Below the pieces are notes generated by a model. That model was not told the origin of the DNA. It saw nothing but the letters and a program-made list of their open reading frames with translations, and did not search any database. Positions 6,331-6,974 of a stretch of 6,974 bases of DNA are shown in pieces; the first letter of the stretch is position 1; each line of letters starts with the position of its first letter. Origin of the DNA: Phycisphaerae bacterium (lineage in GTDB: Bacteria > Planctomycetota > Phycisphaerae > UBA1845 > Fen-1342); the NCBI GenBank assembly GCA_026984555.1, contig JALSRY010000761.1:1-6974 (forward strand), in the 5' to 3' direction. Made by a program: the position numbers and the translations under genes.

Positions 6331-6359
6331 TTGCCCGACGCACCGGGCAGGAGTATGCT
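6331..6359 (+). promoter_or_regulatory. Candidate distal promoter toward the export gene
   Basis: TTGCCC (6331-6336, 4 of 6), 17-base spacer, TATGCT (6354-6359, 4 of 6). It would give a leader of about 325 bases before the export gene. A GCCCG/CGGGC inverted repeat (6333-6337 and 6344-6348) overlaps the -35 and spacer, which may be regulatory or may mean the match is accidental. Confidence 0.3.
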
Positions 6360-6616
6360 ACGCGCGTTCGGGATCCGCGGGAGGTGGGTGGAAAGCGGCA
6401 AGCTTGGGCCGGCCACCTGGCAGCCGTGTGCGTACGCCGCGCCACGCCGGCCGCGGGCAGGAACTGCGCGTGCGGGTCTGTTTGGTGTGGCGAAACTCCC
6501 TCGGACTGAAGATTACCGGTCCCCGGCACGATCTGGGTAGAGGAAGTCGAGGCCGCATGAGCCACGGCGGCCGGCTTGCTTTTGGCGAGCGTCTCTCCCG
6601 GCGATCGAGTCATGCG

Positions 6617-6645
6617 GAGACCGAGGCCGGCCTTGGACCGATAAT
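6617..6645 (+). promoter_or_regulatory. Candidate proximal promoter of the export gene
   Basis: GATAAT (6640-6645) matches the -10 consensus at 5 of 6 positions; GAGACC (6617-6622), 17 bases upstream, is a poor -35 (3 of 6). Transcription would start near 6652, about 40 bases before the GTG at 6691, and would leave out the upstream ATG at 6673 only marginally. A weak -35 would suit an activated promoter. Confidence 0.33.
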
Positions 6646-6690
6646 AGTCGCCGGCGCCGGGTGGCGTCGCAGATGTCAAGGGGTACGATC

Positions 6691-6974
6691 GTGAATGCCT
6701 TTCCACGCTTTCGACGCAAATCCGACCCGAGACCACCTCGACACTCGCTGCGCAGGCCGGCGTGGGGCGGTTTGCTCGCGTCGGCGTTGTCGGCGTTGAT
6801 CGTCGGCTGCCCGCCCGACACGCGCATCGACGTCCAAACTCTGGGCAAGATGGAATCTCGCCAGGCGGCCTCGTCGCAACCCGTCGTGGTCGATGAGAGC
6901 AAGATCGAGCTGACCGACTACCAGCCCTACCGCGTGGCGCCGGGCGACATCCTGACGCTCCACATGACCGGCCT
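6691..6974 (+). CDS. Polysaccharide biosynthesis/export lipoprotein (Wza-like), 3' end beyond window
   Basis: N-terminal 94 codons. The family forms the outer-membrane channel or its periplasmic part for capsule/exopolysaccharide export, usually beside a Wzc-like chain-length regulator and glycosyltransferases. Seen: an Arg-rich n-region (R6, R8, R9, K10, R14, R17, R21, R22), hydrophobic 24-39, lipobox IVGC with C40 as lipidated residue, a 30-residue linker, then DYQPYRVAPGDILTLHMTG (from 75), the opening signature of the polysaccharide-export domain (Y-x-V-x-P-G-D-x-L). GTG at 6691 is preferred: AAGGGG (6678-6683) is 7 bases upstream. An in-frame ATG at 6673 would add six residues but lacks a good ribosome binding site. 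Transcribed away from the tRNAs; the rest of any export cluster would lie to the right. The n-region is longer than usual for a lipoprotein signal. Confidence 0.85.
   Translation, partial: MNAFPRFRRKSDPRPPRHSLRRPAWGGLLASALSALIVGCPPDTRIDVQTLGKMESRQAASSQPVVVDESKIELTDYQPYRVAPGDILTLHMTG

Larger units (their letters stand above)
6282..6672. other. 390 bases with no confirmed gene; possible untranslated RNA or long leader
   Basis: Lies between the minus-strand terminator and the polysaccharide export gene. Frames are open on both strands but have no ribosome binding sites, and their translations look like those of shifted or non-coding high-GC DNA. I looked for marks of RNase P RNA, tmRNA and SRP RNA and found none. 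Possible contents are a small RNA ending at 6257 or the leader of the export gene. Confidence 0.4.

Noticed and set aside
6323..6736. 137-codon minus-strand frame that would end near the orphan terminator
   Set aside because: Tempting because of the terminator, but it overlaps the start of the export gene, has no ribosome binding site and no recognisable domain; low-complexity translation.

Overview
The window is high-GC bacterial DNA and most likely comes from the phylum Planctomycetota, possibly the Phycisphaerae. The best pointers are a secreted multidomain protein that ends in a paired EF-hand 'dockerin-like' tail (D-x-D-x-D-G-x-V-D-L-x-D, twice), a feature very common in that phylum, two tRNA genes without an encoded CCA, and the start of a polysaccharide-export lipoprotein gene. 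This assignment is inference from protein style, not from a search.

Layout from left to right. Positions 1-1084 (minus): S-adenosylhomocysteine hydrolase, 3' end outside the window. Positions 1085-1339: divergent intergenic region with a candidate promoter for each side. Positions 1340-2676 (plus): a flavin-reductase-like FMN-binding protein followed after 65 bases by the recombination mediator RecO, probably co-transcribed. Positions 2677-2936: gap between convergent genes, with hairpins. Positions 2937-5105 (minus): a 722-residue exported protein joining a blue-copper cupredoxin, a CHRD domain, a PQQ-type sugar dehydrogenase propeller and dockerin-like repeats. Positions 5106-5611: no secure gene, but a candidate small ORF, an amber-separated continuation of it, a perfect 18-base palindrome and two stacked hairpins. 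Positions 5612-5847 (minus): tRNA-Ala(GGC) and tRNA-Phe(GAA), transcribed Phe then Ala from a good sigma-70-like promoter at 5894-5922. Positions 5974-6096: a 45-base tandem repeat, about 2.7 copies. Positions 6257-6281: a textbook intrinsic terminator on the minus strand with no gene feeding it. Positions 6691-6974 (plus): 5' part of a Wza-like polysaccharide biosynthesis/export lipoprotein.

The genes do not form one pathway. AhcY is methyl-cycle housekeeping, RecO is DNA repair, the tRNAs are translation, the large minus-strand protein is an extracytoplasmic copper/PQQ redox candidate, and the last gene probably opens an exopolysaccharide locus. I see no defence system, CRISPR array, insertion sequence or prophage. 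The most unusual items are the cupredoxin-CHRD-PQQ dehydrogenase-dockerin fusion, the orphan terminator at 6257-6281 with 390 unexplained bases beside it, the 45-base repeat, and the palindrome next to a strong Shine-Dalgarno sequence at 5501-5533.
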